From: Aporhodopirellula rubra
Lineage (GTDB): Bacteria; Planctomycetota; Planctomycetia; Pirellulales; Pirellulaceae
DNA: 64,000 nt
Assembly: GCF_014192335.1 (NCBI RefSeq)
Contig: NZ_JACHXU010000015.1
Span: 18,501-82,500, forward strand
Direction: 5' to 3'
The position numbers and the translations under genes were made by a program. A model generated the notes under the pieces. That model was not told the DNA's origin. It was given only the letters and a program-made list of their open reading frames with translations, and searched no databases. Below, piece by piece: positions 63,808-64,000 of the stretch. Every line of letters begins with the position of its first letter. The first letter of the stretch is position 1.

Positions 63808-64000
63808 CCTGCCAGCTATTTCCCAGCTCAATCATTCGCCCCCACCTCAACGCCCTAACCTCCGGTTCCGAAATCAAACCCACTCGTCCACAGCTGACCC
63901 AACAACAACCTGTCACCTGCTCCAATTACACCGAACAACATCGATGTTGGTGTCTGAAACGATATTCCTGGTACGAAATCGCGTCGATTCAATTTGCAAT

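Larger units (their letters stand above)
63598..64000. other. Gap at the right edge of the window
   Basis: 403 bases with the sod terminator and a triple KOPS-like element. Nothing else is recognised; the next gene lies outside the window. Confidence 0.5.

Noticed and set aside
1..64000. CRISPR array, insertion sequence, tRNA or rRNA
   Set aside because: No regularly spaced direct repeats, transposase genes, T-loop sequences or rRNA segments were seen on reading; a covariance search would be more sensitive.

Overview
The window looks like a chromosome segment from a planctomycete of the Pirellulaceae (Rhodopirellula-like). The lineage call rests on several traits: two DUF1549/DUF1553 (planctomycete cytochrome-type) plus DUF1501 gene pairs, a DUF1559 pseudopilin with the H-X9-DG tail, a sulfatase, an extracellular protein with the LESRRLLA-type N-terminus, and weak use of Shine-Dalgarno sites. 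I saw no rRNA, tRNA, transposase, integrase or CRISPR array.

The main discovery is chromosomal architecture. The octamer GGGNAGGG, the KOPS consensus read by the DNA translocase FtsK, occurs at least 27 times at 16 loci. Every copy I found left of 42.2 kb reads on the + strand and every copy right of 44.5 kb reads on the - strand, so all point inwards. The loci crowd together towards 39-49 kb. Between the two polarity blocks, in the cvpA-accA intergenic gap, lies a 28-bp sequence with the layout of a XerC/XerD dif site (42200-42227). The window therefore probably contains the replication terminus. Most octamers are fused in tandem into a 20-bp element, TCGGGGCAGGGCAGGGCGGT, which also sits inside genes and there encodes a recurring Gly-Ala-Gly-Gln-Gly-Gly peptide.

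Layout, left of the terminus. 0-2.6 kb: a partial WD40-like protein, a small single-CxxCH protein and a gamma-glutamylcyclotransferase-like protein, all on the - strand. 3-7.7 kb: first DUF1549/1553 + DUF1501 pair. 7.9-9.6 kb: a small secreted protein coupled to a GspF-like protein. 9.7 kb: folE. 10.7-16.4 kb: second DUF1549/1553 + DUF1501 pair, translationally coupled to an ECF sigma factor and followed by a membrane protein that looks like an anti-sigma factor fused to a degenerate DUF1549/1553 copy. 16.4-18.3 kb: a DNA methyltransferase fused to a GIY-YIG nuclease domain. 18.5-24.7 kb: a DUF1559 pseudopilin, a cation/proton antiporter with an RCK domain, and three membrane proteins. 24.7-31.3 kb: a five-gene exopolysaccharide operon (Wzz/GumC, sugar transferase, GT4, deacetylase, WecG). 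32-39 kb: a SAM methyltransferase, thyA, a HEAT-like secreted protein, two coupled transsulfuration-type PLP enzymes behind a possible SAM-II-like leader, and transaldolase.

Terminus and right arm. 39-42.3 kb holds few genes (a YdjM-like membrane protein and CvpA) and the dif candidate. 42.4-50 kb: accA with a coupled Ser/Thr kinase, a SIRT5-like deacylase, a sulfatase, a metzincin-like protease with an NPCBM domain, and an LRR-like membrane protein. 50-54 kb: sulfite reductase, folD and a second GIY-YIG protein with an N-terminal export signal. 54.4-62.5 kb: flagellin, then a 1971-residue surface protein with twelve DUF11-type repeats. 63 kb: Mn-type superoxide dismutase with a strong terminator.

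Functional threads are sulfur assimilation and methionine synthesis (cysI and the two PLP enzymes), one-carbon and folate metabolism (folE, folD, thyA), polysaccharide export, and cell surface and motility. All calls come from reading the sequence by eye; no searches were run.
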